Shown: positions 27,258 to 35,651, numbered from the stretch's first letter. The stretch is 64,000 bases of DNA from Chitinophagaceae bacterium (GCA_014379345.1 JACMLY010000152.1:22119-86118), one strand, 5' to 3'. The notes: generated by a model not told the origin, from the sequence alone. Numbers and translations: made by a program.

Positions 27258-27387
27258 GAACGCATCACGATCTAATAAAGCAATCAGGAGACGCCACCTA
27301 TACGACTAGTGATAGAGACTTCTTTTCTAATCTATATCGGGCAGTGAAATAAACTATCGAATATAGTCCTACGTAAGAGAAAGTCTT

Positions 27388-27583
27388 CGCCTAACGGCGA
27401 ATTTATGAAATTGGAGCCGACATTAACACGTCCTTCAGCACTTGCAATTCTATCAGCGTCAGTTCCAGCTGTCGTTTTTCAATTCCGCTTTAGAATATAA
27501 CTTGTACTACATATCTTTATTAGGCACCTGCTGCCCGGCTGAATAACCACGCCCAACAGGATAAATCCGAAAACGCTAGCGGT
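27388..27583 (+). repeat. attC-like cassette repeat, copy 6 (main family)
   Basis: Left CGCCTAACGGCGAATTTATG (a GCCTAAC box that fits the integron RYYYAAC rule exactly), right AGGATAAATCCGAAAACGCTAGCGG, where GTTAGC has become GCTAGC. The interior carries CATATCTTTATTA (27510-27522). Confidence 0.7.
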
Positions 27584-27652
27584 CATTGTATCGACCGTCA
27601 GTGCAAACATCAAACAGGCGACAAAAAGCAAGTAAAAAAACAAACTTAAATT

Positions 27653-28033
27653 ATGACAGAAGGACAAAAATCATTACCAAAATGGATACTTATAGTATCA
27701 GGACTTTTTGCATTACTTGAACTTATGGTAAGTTTATTATTATGCTTTTCACCGCAATCGGTTCTCGAGACCGTTGACCTTAACGCAAAAGGCGTTTACT
27801 ACTTAATTTATATGTGGGCTGCCCGACAATTTGCGCTTGGTTTTATCTTTGGTTTTGCGACATTTAAAAAATCAATTCCTATGCTGACAATTGCATATAT
27901 TTTCCTTTTAGTGATGTTTGTTGGCGACCTCTTTACTGGAATTTCACAAAAAGAGAATTCACTTGTCATTGGTTCTTTAATAATGTGTATTATTTCTTCA
28001 GCATTGATATTTGCAATAAATAAGAGAAAATAA
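27653..28033 (+). CDS. Small four-helix membrane protein
   Basis: 126 residues with four predicted transmembrane helices (about 11-34, 48-66, 72-92, 101-121) and a basic C-terminus (NKRK). It lacks any catalytic motif and I cannot name a family. Translation of the next gene (YdeI-like) starts 9 nt after its stop, so the two share one cassette and probably one transcript. Confidence 0.75.
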   Translation: MTEGQKSLPKWILIVSGLFALLELMVSLLLCFSPQSVLETVDLNAKGVYYLIYMWAARQFALGFIFGFATFKKSIPMLTIAYIFLLVMFVGDLFTGISQKENSLVIGSLIMCIISSALIFAINKRK

Positions 28034-28042
28034 TATTTGAGC

Positions 28043-28624
28043 ATGACACCAACATTTTTCGCAAAACAATCCGATTTTAGAAAGTGGTTAGTAAAAAACC
28101 ATAAAAAAGAAACAGAGTTGTTAATTGGCTTTTATAAGGTTGACAGCGGAAAACAGAGTATGACCTGGACACAATCGGTTGACGAAGCACTTTGTTTTGG
28201 TTGGATAGATGGAGTTCGTAAATCCATAGACAATGACTGTTATCAAATTCGTTTTACACAACGAAAACCGACAAGCATCTGGAGTGCGGTTAACATTCAA
28301 AAAATCGGGGTCCTAACTCAACAAGGACATATGCAACCAGCAGGACTTGCAAGTTTTGAAAATCGCAAAGAAAATAAATCAAAAATCTATTCATACGAAA
28401 ATGAAGAAGTGAGATTTTCCCGAGAATTTAAAAAGCAATTTAAAACAAACAAGAACGCTTGGAATTATTTTCAATCCCTTGCATCATCCTACCGAAAACC
28501 CTCGACAAATTGGGTAATGAGTGCAAAGCAAGAGACAACAAAACAAAAAAGGTTAAATGAACTTATCGCAGATTGCCAAGCAGGGACTAATAAATGGAAA
28601 GACAATAAATACAACAAAAAATGA
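28043..28624 (+). CDS. YdeI/OmdA-family protein
   Basis: 193 residues from ATG 28043. FRKWLVKNHKKETELLIGFYKVDSGKQSMTWTQSVDEALCFGWIDGVRKSIDNDCYQIRFTQRKP TSIW is the hallmark of the YdeI/OmpD-associated family, and the WNYFQSLASSYRK segment near residue 145 is its C-terminal helix. Members are linked to envelope stress and antimicrobial peptide tolerance, but the biochemical activity is unknown. Second gene of a two-gene cassette. Confidence 0.87.
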   Translation: MTPTFFAKQSDFRKWLVKNHKKETELLIGFYKVDSGKQSMTWTQSVDEALCFGWIDGVRKSIDNDCYQIRFTQRKPTSIWSAVNIQKIGVLTQQGHMQPAGLASFENRKENKSKIYSYENEEVRFSREFKKQFKTNKNAWNYFQSLASSYRKPSTNWVMSAKQETTKQKRLNELIADCQAGTNKWKDNKYNKK

Positions 28625-28640
28625 TAGGCAGAAAAGAACA

Positions 28641-28845
28641 ACGAACCGTTACCAATTGGTTTTTGTGCAAGTGTGGCTTCACAAACGAACTTCAGCGACT
28701 TGCAAATTCAAGCTGTGACCCTGGATGGACAAACAACTTTCAACTTTAGTTCTTAATTTCAACTATATATTTTCAATCAGCAGCGGTTGTGGGCAGACGG
28801 ATTTCTAATTCCGCACCTGAACAGAGCCCTTTTCGTTGGCTGCAA
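28641..28845 (+). repeat. attC-like cassette repeat, copy 7 (third family)
   Basis: The opening CGTTACCAATTGGTTTTTG followed by TGCAAGTGTGGC pairs imperfectly with the closing CCGCACCTGAACAGAGCCC before CGTTGGC. The left end matches that at 41566 (AACAAGTGGTTTTTGTGC). The interior has TTTCAACTATATATTTTCAATC, an A/T-rich block in the position of the main family's promoter-like core. Confidence 0.55.
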
Positions 28846-29011
28846 GTCTCTTGTGACATACCCTACTGGACTGATTTGTTAGTCATTGCTACCCCCGCCA
28901 CCTACAATCAAGAACCAATGTCTATCATTTTAAATTACAGGAAGCAGTATGGGTTTAGGATATGCAGTAAGTGCAACGGACGACATCATAAACGACAAAC
29001 ATTCGGACAAA

Positions 29012-29491
29012 ATGAAAAAGACATCATTAATAGTTTTAGTTATTACAGCATCTTTTCTTTCAGGTTTCGCATTTAAGACAGTAATTTCAAAACAAAATAA
29101 AAAAACCACAAAAATGAAAAAAGTAACAGGCATTGGTGGCGTTTTTTTCAAATGCAAAGACCCAAAAAAAATGACAGAATGGTATCAAAAGCATCTTGGT
29201 TTAACCACAAATCCATATGGGGCAACTTTTGAGTGGTACGAAGGTGCAGACGGCACAAAGAAAGGACAAACACAATGGACTCCGTTTCCCGAAACGACAA
29301 AATACTTTGAACCTTCAACTAAGGACTTTATGATCAATTACAGGGTTGAAAACCTGGAAGCACTTGTTGAGGAATTAAAAAAGAACAGTGTAACCATTGT
29401 GGACACTATTGAAACTTACGACTACGGTAAATTCGTCCATATCCTCGACGCAGAAGGAAACAAAATTCAACTATGGGAACCCAATGATTGA
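29012..29491 (+). CDS. VOC-family (glyoxalase-like) protein with N-terminal membrane/export segment
   Basis: 159 residues from ATG 29012. Residues 1-25 (MKKTSLIVLVITASFLSGFAFK) form a hydrophobic segment that could be a signal peptide or anchor; the VOC domain starts at about 36 (VTGIGGVFFKCKDPKKMTEWYQKHLGL) and ends at VHILDAEGNKIQLWEPN. Most VOC proteins are cytosolic, so the leader is unusual. An internal ATG at 29114 would give the cytosolic form, and a longer start (28949) is also open. The metal ligands and substrate cannot be set. Confidence 0.8.
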   Translation: MKKTSLIVLVITASFLSGFAFKTVISKQNKKTTKMKKVTGIGGVFFKCKDPKKMTEWYQKHLGLTTNPYGATFEWYEGADGTKKGQTQWTPFPETTKYFEPSTKDFMINYRVENLEALVEELKKNSVTIVDTIETYDYGKFVHILDAEGNKIQLWEPND

Positions 29492-29559
29492 GTATGACAA
29501 GATAGTTGGTGGAGAAACCAAATGACTAGCCAACACTAAAGACACACAAGAGGGGCATG

Positions 29560-29622
29560 GCGCTAACATTGATATTGCCAATAACAGTAATTTCACATCG
29601 CTTTTTGGCAATACGAACTCTA
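29560..29622 (+). repeat. Compact attC-like element
   Basis: GGCGCTAACATTGATATTGCCAA then TTGGCAATACGAAC: an 8-bp arm ATTGCCAA (29574-29581) pairs with TTGGCAAT (29605-29612) after a CGCTAAC box. No GTTAG box is obvious before the cupin gene. It has the position of a cassette boundary. Confidence 0.45.
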
Positions 29623-29638
29623 ATCCCAAGGTAACAAA

Positions 29639-29983
29639 ATGAACAACCAACAAGTTTTGCTTAAGAAGAGTTTTAATCAAATTGGCGACAAGGTTGACAG
29701 TGCATACGAAAATTTTATTCTTGAAAATGTAAATGACCATTGTTTAAGAATCGCAGTTATGCAGGGAGAATATCGATGGCATTATCACAAAAACACTGAC
29801 GAACTGTTTGTGGTGCTGGAAGGCGAACTCAAAATTGAAATCAGAGACAACGACACCTTGTTTTTAAAACCAGGGGAGTTTATTAAAATTCCTTCTAAAA
29901 CAATTCACAAAACAAGTGCTGCTACCAGAACAGTAAATTTATGTTTTGAAAAAACTGTAGAAGACACGATTTTTGTTGACTAA
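29639..29983 (+). CDS. Cupin-domain protein
   Basis: 114 residues, a single cupin barrel: YRWHYHKNTDELFVVLEGELKIEI is motif 1 (HxH(x)4E... G) and FIKIPSKTIHKTSA motif 2 (P...H). The conserved His/Glu residues would bind a divalent metal. The family includes many enzymes and regulators; the function here is unknown. Single-gene cassette. Confidence 0.85.
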   Translation: MNNQQVLLKKSFNQIGDKVDSAYENFILENVNDHCLRIAVMQGEYRWHYHKNTDELFVVLEGELKIEIRDNDTLFLKPGEFIKIPSKTIHKTSAATRTVNLCFEKTVEDTIFVD

Positions 29984-30121
29984 ACCTACTTGTCAAAAAA
30001 ATATGCGGCAATTGTGTAGATAATGAGCTAAATATATTTGAAATGAACTGCAAATTTGTTCAACCTATTATGACAAAAAAGTGGTAATAATAAAGTGAAC
30101 CTTTTTACTGAGACAAAAACG

Positions 30122-30373
30122 ACCGCTAACATTGCATTGTATGCAATTGGGCGGGCATTAACGCATGCTTCGACAATTGTAATTCTATCAGCGTCTGCTC
30201 CGACCTATGTTTTGCATTTGAGCTTTAGAATATAACTTGTACTGTATATCTTTATTTAAGTCCTGCCGAATGGCGGAATTGCGCGATAACAAACCTGCCT
30301 GACGGCAGACAGGCCTTCTTACCGTTAGGTAGGTGACCATGCCCCAACAGCATAAATGCGAAAACGTTGGACG
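30122..30373 (+). repeat. attC-like cassette repeat, copy 8 (main family, longest)
   Basis: ACCGCTAACATTGCATTGTATG on the left and CCCCAACAGCATAAATGCG before GTTGGACG on the right. The interior has CTTTAGAATATAACTTG and TATATCTTTATTT (30245-30257), then an extra hairpin CCTGCCTGACGGCAGACAGG and a CTTACCGTTAGGTAGG insert that makes it about 250 bp. Confidence 0.7.
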
Positions 30374-30401
30374 AGACACATTATTAAAGTCATACAATAA
30401 A

Positions 30402-31370
30402 ATGAAAGCGGCAGTTCGTTCAAAATATGGTTTACCCGGGGATTTAAGGATAAAAGAACTTGAAATACCAACTCCAAAGGACAATGAAGTGCTGATAAAG
30501 GTGCATGCGACAACTGCAAACAGAACTGATTGCCATGTACTTTTAGGCAAACCATTTATCATGAGGTTTTTTACAGGATTATTTAGACCACGATTATCAA
30601 TTATCGGATCTGACTTTACGGGGCAAGTTGAATCAGTCGGCTCAATGGTGCAATCATTTAACGCAGGTGATAAGATTATGGGATTCGGCGGTGTATTTGG
30701 CTGTGGTTCTCATGCACAATATTTTACATTACCGGAAACTACAGCAACAAATGCAATGATAATTATGCCTGGCAACCTGACTTATGACCAGTCAGCTGCT
30801 TGCCTGGAAGGAGCATTTTATGCTGGTTCCGGTATCATCCAATTAGCACCAAAAGCCGGACAAAAAGCATTGGTGTATGGTGCAACAGGTGCAATAGGCT
30901 CATCCTATGTTCAATTTCTTAAATACTATAATGTTTATGTTACTGCAGTTTGCGATGGTGAACACAGTGAATTAATAAAATCATTAGGAGCTGACAAAGT
31001 TATTGACTACAAAAGGGAAGATTTCACGAAAGACACCGAAAAATATGATTATGTTTTTGATTCGGTAAATAAAACAGGTTTCTTCAAATGCAAACCCCTA
31101 TTAAAAAAGAAAGGAATTTATGCTTCATCCGGCGGTTTTGAGTATCTATTCCTGGCTTTCTTTACATCGATATTTGGGGGAAAGAAAGTCATATTCCACG
31201 TTCCCAAAGACGTTACCGGAACACTTGGTTTTATAAAGGATCTGATTGAAAAAGGGAGCTTCAAACCGGTTATAGACAGAATGTATCCAATTGATAAGAT
31301 AGCCGAAGCATTTACCTATGTGGCAACCGGTCAAAAAATAGGTACTGTCATCATTACAATGAATGCTTAG
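30402..31370 (+). CDS. MDR-family NAD(P)-dependent alcohol dehydrogenase/quinone reductase
   Basis: 322 residues from ATG 30402, which is preferred over an in-frame ATG at 30333 lying inside the repeat. GroES-like N-terminal domain (LRIKELEIPTPKDNEVLIKVHATTANRTDCHVLLG, IIGSDFTGQVESVGS), then a Rossmann domain (LVYGATGAIGSSYVQFLKYYNVYVTAV, LGADKVIDYKREDFTK) and C-terminal FKPVIDRMYPIDKIAEAF. The zinc Cys/His residues are not evident, so this is a zinc-free quinone-reductase type enzyme. Substrate unknown. Confidence 0.87.
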   Translation: MKAAVRSKYGLPGDLRIKELEIPTPKDNEVLIKVHATTANRTDCHVLLGKPFIMRFFTGLFRPRLSIIGSDFTGQVESVGSMVQSFNAGDKIMGFGGVFGCGSHAQYFTLPETTATNAMIIMPGNLTYDQSAACLEGAFYAGSGIIQLAPKAGQKALVYGATGAIGSSYVQFLKYYNVYVTAVCDGEHSELIKSLGADKVIDYKREDFTKDTEKYDYVFDSVNKTGFFKCKPLLKKKGIYASSGGFEYLFLAFFTSIFGGKKVIFHVPKDVTGTLGFIKDLIEKGSFKPVIDRMYPIDKIAEAFTYVATGQKIGTVIITMNA

Positions 31371-31400
31371 CAATTTGCAATAGGTGCAACAATTTTCACA

Positions 31401-31814
31401 TTATTTAAGATGGTCTTTTATTAACGCTTTTCTAACCTCGCCTTGTAACTTCATTCCACCTTTTACCAGCTTTACTGCATGTTTATGTTTGTTTAAATCA
31501 ACTGGCTTATGTTTTAAACTCCAATTTCCTATCTCAACCATTATCGGTAAAAGATCAATACCTTTTAAAGTAAGGCTATAAATATTTTTTTGTTTATGGC
31601 CGGGATCATCTGCTTTACTTATTATTCCTTCCTGCTCAAGCATAACCAACCTGTCTGTTAAAATATTAGAAGCTATCCCTTCTTCCGACTGCATTAATTC
31701 CCTGAAATACCGCTTTCCTTCAAACATAATATCCCTGATAATAACCAGACTCCATTTATCTCCAAATACTTCCATTGTAAGATTTACAGGGCAATACGAT
31801 CTGTGCTTTTCCAT
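31401..31814 (-). CDS. HxlR-family transcriptional regulator
   Basis: 137 residues, winged helix: CPVNLTMEVFGDKWSLVIIRDIMFEGKRYFRELMQSEEGIASNILTDRLVMLEQEGIISK is the HxlR signature, with a Cys in the N-terminal CPV motif as found in redox-responsive members. It is transcribed away from the four-gene cluster at 31939-34208, and the shared region (31815-31938) carries matching operator-like repeats, so it probably regulates itself and that cluster. Confidence 0.9.
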   Translation of the reverse strand: MEKHRSYCPVNLTMEVFGDKWSLVIIRDIMFEGKRYFRELMQSEEGIASNILTDRLVMLEQEGIISKADDPGHKQKNIYSLTLKGIDLLPIMVEIGNWSLKHKPVDLNKHKHAVKLVKGGMKLQGEVRKALIKDHLK

Positions 31815-31833
31815 TTTTTAACTTATTTTAAAA

Positions 31834-31890
31834 ACCAGTTGCATTTTACAATTAGTTATTTATATTTGCAACCAGTTGCATTTCGCAACT
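31834..31890. promoter_or_regulatory. Divergent promoter with repeated HxlR operator
   Basis: ACCAGTTGCATTT occurs at 31834-31846 and again at 31871-31883; the second copy extends to a perfect palindrome AGTTGC-N5-GCAACT (31874-31890). Between them a promoter reads TTG (31839-31841), 19 nt, TATATTTG (31861-31868), an exact match to the Bacteroidota -33/-7 consensus TTG and TAnnTTTG. The operator would cover both the -33 element and the start site. Confidence 0.7.
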
Positions 31891-31938
31891 ACTGCAAAGA
31901 TACCCAAATCAATACTATTAATGATTTAAAATTATAAA

Positions 31939-32361
31939 ATGGAACAACAAGCGAAAATCAAAACTTTCAAGATCTTTTTACAGACGTGGGCAGTGCTGTG
32001 TATTATCGTTATGAGTATCAACTCTTCGGCCTTTATATTCAAATTCCTCCAGTTTAATCCCGGCGGACCCTTTCACTGGTTAATTTGGGATGACGTGTAT
32101 GGACATGTGGGACCTATGATATTTGTGATCTACATTGTTTGGGCAGGCTACCTTTTTAAAGCAGCAAAGGACCCAATAAAATCCAAGACATTCCTGGATT
32201 TTACTTTCTGGGCCAATATAGCCCACGTTGGCGTAATGGTACCCATGGCATTAAATGATTCAATGTATCACTCAAAATTTTTGACAGATATTCCTTTCAT
32301 ACTATTTCTATCAATCGGTATCTATATGTGGCAACCAACATTCAGTATAAATAAGGCTTAA
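31939..32361 (+). CDS. Four-helix membrane protein, HxlR-linked
   Basis: 140 residues with four predicted transmembrane segments (about 9-32, 51-71, 85-105, 114-132). The motif KAAKDPIKSKTFLDFTFWANIAHVGVMVPMAL resembles DUF6632-type membrane proteins from memory, with low certainty. First gene of the divergent operon controlled by the HxlR promoter; 14 nt separate it from the SCO1-like gene. Confidence 0.8.
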   Translation: MEQQAKIKTFKIFLQTWAVLCIIVMSINSSAFIFKFLQFNPGGPFHWLIWDDVYGHVGPMIFVIYIVWAGYLFKAAKDPIKSKTFLDFTFWANIAHVGVMVPMALNDSMYHSKFLTDIPFILFLSIGIYMWQPTFSINKA

Positions 32362-32375
32362 ACCGCAATTCGACT

Positions 32376-33068
32376 ATGAAGACTAAAACATTCACAGGAT
32401 TAAGTATTGCCGCATTGTGTTTACTATGTATGGTGCTTATTTACCAGAAGCAGGAAGCAAGGCTTTCTAAAAAAAAGCTTGTTAGGTGTTTTCCAACGGG
32501 CGAAATGTTTCCACTCAAAAATTCCTATGCGCGAATAGTGTATGATTCCGTATATCAAACTATTGCTGACTTTAAATTGACCGATCAAAATGGAAGCGCC
32601 GTAACCAGTCGGTTGTTAAAAGACAAGATGTATGTTGCTAATTTTTTCTTTACAAGATGTGGCTCTATTTGCCCCATAATGACAAAAAATATTTCGCGAC
32701 TACAGGATGAATTTAAAAGCGAAACCGGCATCCTGTTTCTTTCACATACCGTTGATCCCGAACATGACTCAGTACCCGTTATGTTTCAGTATGCTCAAAA
32801 ACATCATATCGACAGTAAAAAATGGCACCTGCTAACGGGCTCACGAAAAGAATTGTACGAATTAAGCAAAAGCAGTTACTGCCTGGGTGTAGAAACCGAT
32901 AGCCCTGATAACTTTCAACATAGTGAAAAGCTAGTGTTGATTGATAATCACCGGATCATTCGAGGGTACTATGATGGAACAAGTCCTGCTGAGGTAGACA
33001 AATTACTTCAAGATATAAAGATTCTATTATTGGAAACAAAGAGAGAAAAATCATCACTAAATAACTAA
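32376..33068 (+). CDS. SCO1/SenC-family thioredoxin-fold protein
   Basis: 230 residues. An N-terminal hydrophobic anchor (about 6-23) precedes a thioredoxin-like domain with the SCO CxxxC motif (CGSIC, 95-99 in FFTRCGSICPIM) and the downstream His in NFQHSEKLVLID (about 180). SCO proteins deliver copper to cytochrome oxidase or act in thiol redox control. No oxidase genes are in the window, so a redox or copper role tied to HxlR regulation is an inference. Confidence 0.88.
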   Translation: MKTKTFTGLSIAALCLLCMVLIYQKQEARLSKKKLVRCFPTGEMFPLKNSYARIVYDSVYQTIADFKLTDQNGSAVTSRLLKDKMYVANFFFTRCGSICPIMTKNISRLQDEFKSETGILFLSHTVDPEHDSVPVMFQYAQKHHIDSKKWHLLTGSRKELYELSKSSYCLGVETDSPDNFQHSEKLVLIDNHRIIRGYYDGTSPAEVDKLLQDIKILLLETKREKSSLNN

Positions 33069-33078
33069 AAAAATAAAA

Positions 33079-33393
33079 ATGACAAGGGTATTAGTGCGCT
33101 ACAAAGTTCATGCAGACAAAGTTGCATTGAATGAAACACTTGCTAAAGCTGTTTATAAACAGTTGCATGAGGAAAACCTGGAAGGCTTTCGGTACATCAC
33201 TTTTAAAATGGAGGATGGAGTAAGTTTTCTACATATTTCATTTTCAGCCAACGAACAAGCCAATAAAGCATTTATCAATTTACCTGCATTTAAAAATTTT
33301 CAGGCAAATATTAAAGACCGTTGCAAAGAACTCCCGGTAGTTACACCAATAACAGTAATTGATGATTACAATTTTTTCGCTCACCTGAAATAA
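33079..33393 (+). CDS. Small dimeric alpha/beta-barrel protein
   Basis: 104 residues. MTRVLVRYKVHADKVALNETLAKAVYKQLHEENLEGFRYITFKMEDGVSFLHISF has the beta-alpha-beta pattern of ABM/ferredoxin-like dimers (antibiotic biosynthesis monooxygenase superfamily). No catalytic residue can be assigned. Third gene in the HxlR-linked operon. Confidence 0.7.
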   Translation: MTRVLVRYKVHADKVALNETLAKAVYKQLHEENLEGFRYITFKMEDGVSFLHISFSANEQANKAFINLPAFKNFQANIKDRCKELPVVTPITVIDDYNFFAHLK

Positions 33394-33413
33394 ATAACAA
33401 AAAAATAAAAATC

Positions 33414-34208
33414 ATGCTTTTAGAAAACAAAAAAGTAGTAATTTATGGCGGAGGTGGAGCAATAGCCAAGGCCATGGCAAAGGCATTTGCAAAAGAAGGT
33501 GCAAGAGTATTTCTCACAGGTCGAAGCAGCTCAAAACTAAATGCAGTCGCTGATGAAATCCTGATGGAAGGCGGTACAGTTGAAGTTGCGCTCGTTGACG
33601 CTCTTGATGAAAATGCTGTGAACAAACATCTTGACAGCGTTATTAACGAATTTGGAAGCCTTGACATTTCATTCAACACAACTGGAATTCCACAAACAGG
33701 TGTTCAGGGAACTCCCTTAATTGAACTTACATCCGAAAGTTTCATGAATCCCATTTCGAACTATTTAAAATCAAATTTCATCACGGCAACAATTGCAGCA
33801 AGAAAAATGTCTGCAAAAAAATCAGGTGTTATTCTAACAATAACTGCAGTTCCTTCTAAATTACCCGCACCACTTGTTGGAGGCATGGCACCTTCATGGG
33901 CAGGTATTGAAGCGTTCACCAGAACGCTGGCCGGCGAAATGGGCCCACACAGTATCCGTGTAGTATGCCTTCGTGTAGATGGTATACCCGAAACCGAAAC
34001 TGTTACAACGGTATTCGGCTTACATGCTAAAGGCTCAGGAATGCCGTCGCACAAAGAGTTTCAGGGCTTAATGGAAAGTTTTACTTTGCTGAAACGGCTT
34101 CCAAAATTAGCAGAAGTGGCAAATACCGCTGTGTTCATCGCTTCTGATAATGCAAGTGCCATTACAGGTACGACAATAAACATCACCTGCGGCTCCGTCG
34201 TAGATTAA
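33414..34208 (+). CDS. SDR-fold protein lacking YxxxK
   Basis: 264 residues. Cofactor loop VVIYGGGGAIAKAMAKAFAKEGARVFLTGRS, then TTGI in place of NNAG, and C-terminal SDNASAITGTTINITCGSVVD. The catalytic region reads SKLPAPLVGGMAPSWAGIEAFTRTLAGEMG, so both Tyr and Lys of YxxxK are absent. It is the fourth gene of the HxlR-linked operon and similar to the protein at 45432-46244. A non-canonical or binding role is likely. Confidence 0.85.
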   Translation: MLLENKKVVIYGGGGAIAKAMAKAFAKEGARVFLTGRSSSKLNAVADEILMEGGTVEVALVDALDENAVNKHLDSVINEFGSLDISFNTTGIPQTGVQGTPLIELTSESFMNPISNYLKSNFITATIAARKMSAKKSGVILTITAVPSKLPAPLVGGMAPSWAGIEAFTRTLAGEMGPHSIRVVCLRVDGIPETETVTTVFGLHAKGSGMPSHKEFQGLMESFTLLKRLPKLAEVANTAVFIASDNASAITGTTINITCGSVVD

Positions 34209-34231
34209 ATTACTCCAAACGTCTCAACACG

Positions 34232-34333
34232 ATGGAAACACAACACCAGATTTTTAAATCTTTACCACTTGCCTTAGCCGCGTCACCTCAAGTATTAGCA
34301 GCCATTGTAAAAAGACATCATCCAAATAAATAG
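34232..34333 (+). CDS. Possible 33-residue peptide
   Basis: ATG 34232 to TAG 34331-34333 encodes METQHQIFKSLPLALAASPQ and then VLAAIVKRHHPNK. It directly follows the SDR gene and has a helical, slightly amphipathic look, but could be the start of a truncated gene. No family or confident ribosome binding site; weak call. Confidence 0.25.
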   Translation: METQHQIFKSLPLALAASPQVLAAIVKRHHPNK

Positions 34334-34466
34334 CAGACAGGCAGGCAAAAACAAAAAAAGGAAAATGTGGCGACAAGCAAGGGCGGCTGGGCGTTTAGGC
34401 TTAAAAAAACCCCCATGAAAAATTTTATCTTAGTATTCATTCAAATAATGGGACATAAAATACTCA

Positions 34467-34541
34467 ATGACAATTTTACTATTTACCATTTTTAACATCG
34501 GGCAAGCTCAAATAATGGACGAGAAAAACCACTGCCCTTAA
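34467..34541 (+). pseudogene. Truncated secreted-protein start, cut by a repeat
   Basis: MTILLFTIFNIGQAQIMDEK followed by NHCP and a stop: a signal-peptide-like N-terminus that ends inside the next repeat. It appears to be a cassette whose coding part was lost. The stretch 34365-34410 upstream (GTGGCGACAAGC, GGGCGGCTGGGCGTTTAGGC) may be the remains of an older repeat. Confidence 0.4.
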
Positions 34542-34670
34542 AAGGGGTTTTGTGAAATTGGGCAGAAGCGCTAAATTAGAACATTAGTACTTCTAATCAA
34601 CATTTGTAGTTTATTGAACATTGGTGCCTTAAAAGCACCGGCTTCATAAAGCCCCAAAATGTTAGCGCCT
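34529..34670 (+). repeat. attC-like cassette repeat, copy 9 (fourth family)
   Basis: The right end GCTTCATAAAGCCCC and AAAATGTTAGCGCC mirrors the left GGGGTTTTGTGAAATTGGGC. GTTAGCGCC just before the next gene is a good R'-type box. The inner hairpin CATTGGTGCCTTAAAAGCACCG is present. No main-family interior. Confidence 0.5.
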
Positions 34671-34683
34671 ATTAAATTGAAAC

Positions 34684-35133
34684 ATGCATAATATAAAAGA
34701 AAGACCATATCGTTTACTGTTGTTTGCGGCAATTGCTCTATCGTTAGCGTTTGTTTTTCTTCCAATTGCTCGCAAAGATTTTCAGGACAAAACTATGTTT
34801 GGTGTTCCACTAGCTATTTTTGTCTGGATAATTCCTTTGCTTCTTATATTCTTTTGGTTGCTTTATTTACTGACAAAGAGATTTCTTTATTCTAAGACTA
34901 ATACCTGGACCCATGTTCTTGCTACTGTTTCCACTACAATTCTCATGGTGATCATTCTTTACATTGTCATTAATCCATTGCGGCCTACATCACATAGTTA
35001 TTATGACACTTCGCTAACGGACAAACAGGAATTAATTGGTAATGCCATGCGAATCCTGTTTATAATATTTGTCTGTGGCCAATTCACTTATCTTGCCAAT
35101 ATTTTATTAGGACTTTTTACAAAAAACAAATAA
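34684..35133 (+). CDS. Four-helix membrane protein of unknown function
   Basis: 149 residues; predicted membrane segments at about 9-28, 40-64, 78-98 and 121-145, with a polar loop (NPLRPTSHSYYDTSLTDKQE) before the last. I recognise no family. Single-gene cassette bounded by repeats 9 and 10. Confidence 0.75.
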   Translation: MHNIKERPYRLLLFAAIALSLAFVFLPIARKDFQDKTMFGVPLAIFVWIIPLLLIFFWLLYLLTKRFLYSKTNTWTHVLATVSTTILMVIILYIVINPLRPTSHSYYDTSLTDKQELIGNAMRILFIIFVCGQFTYLANILLGLFTKNK

Positions 35134-35136
35134 AGA

Positions 35137-35239
35137 GCTGCTAACAGGTATTTGCTACATGGCGGTTTGACATTAAATCCTAAGATCCTCCTGACGGATT
35201 TTATTTCCACCACATCGCAAATACCTAATCCGTTAACAG
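35137..35239 (+). repeat. attC-like cassette repeat, copy 10 (compact)
   Basis: GCTGCTAACAGGTATTTGC on the left, GCAAATACCTAATCCGTTAACAG on the right: perfect GGTATTTGC/GCAAATACC arms and CTAAC/GTTAA boxes in only 103 bp, the size and layout of classical integron attC sites. This is the clearest single attC-like element in the window. Confidence 0.75.
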
Positions 35240-35270
35240 TAAATGTATCACTCACAAACCAACATCAACG

Positions 35271-35651
35271 TTGAAATTGAATAGGCTACTTTGGATTGAC
35301 TTTTTGCTGGGATTTATAACCGGAATAATTGGCATTTCATTTTCTAATTTTTTAGAGAAATTATTAAGAATCCCAGATGAGGTAATCATAACAATTTCAG
35401 TAGTGACGTTGTTGTATTCCTTACTGGCATTATTCCTGGCACAACGAAATTCCTCATTTGTAATACTTACAAAAATCCTGATTATGGCTAATTGGCTGTG
35501 GTCATTTGCAAGTGTTATCTTACTATACCTGTATTTTTCAGACGCATCAGTCTTTGGTAGGTTGTTTTTGATATTACAGGTAATCGTTGTAGCCGGACTA
35601 GCTTATTTTGAAGGCAAGGCTTTAAAACGGTCAGAGAACAACTACCGCTAA
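35271..35651 (+). CDS. Four-helix membrane protein of unknown function
   Basis: 126 residues starting at TTG 35271 (no ATG available at the N-terminus); predicted helices at about 9-29, 39-58, 64-90 and 96-116. Family not recognised. The last codons CGC TAA fall in the CGCTAA of the following repeat, so the stop codon is supplied by the cassette boundary. Confidence 0.7.
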   Translation: MKLNRLLWIDFLLGFITGIIGISFSNFLEKLLRIPDEVIITISVVTLLYSLLALFLAQRNSSFVILTKILIMANWLWSFASVILLYLYFSDASVFGRLFLILQVIVVAGLAYFEGKALKRSENNYR

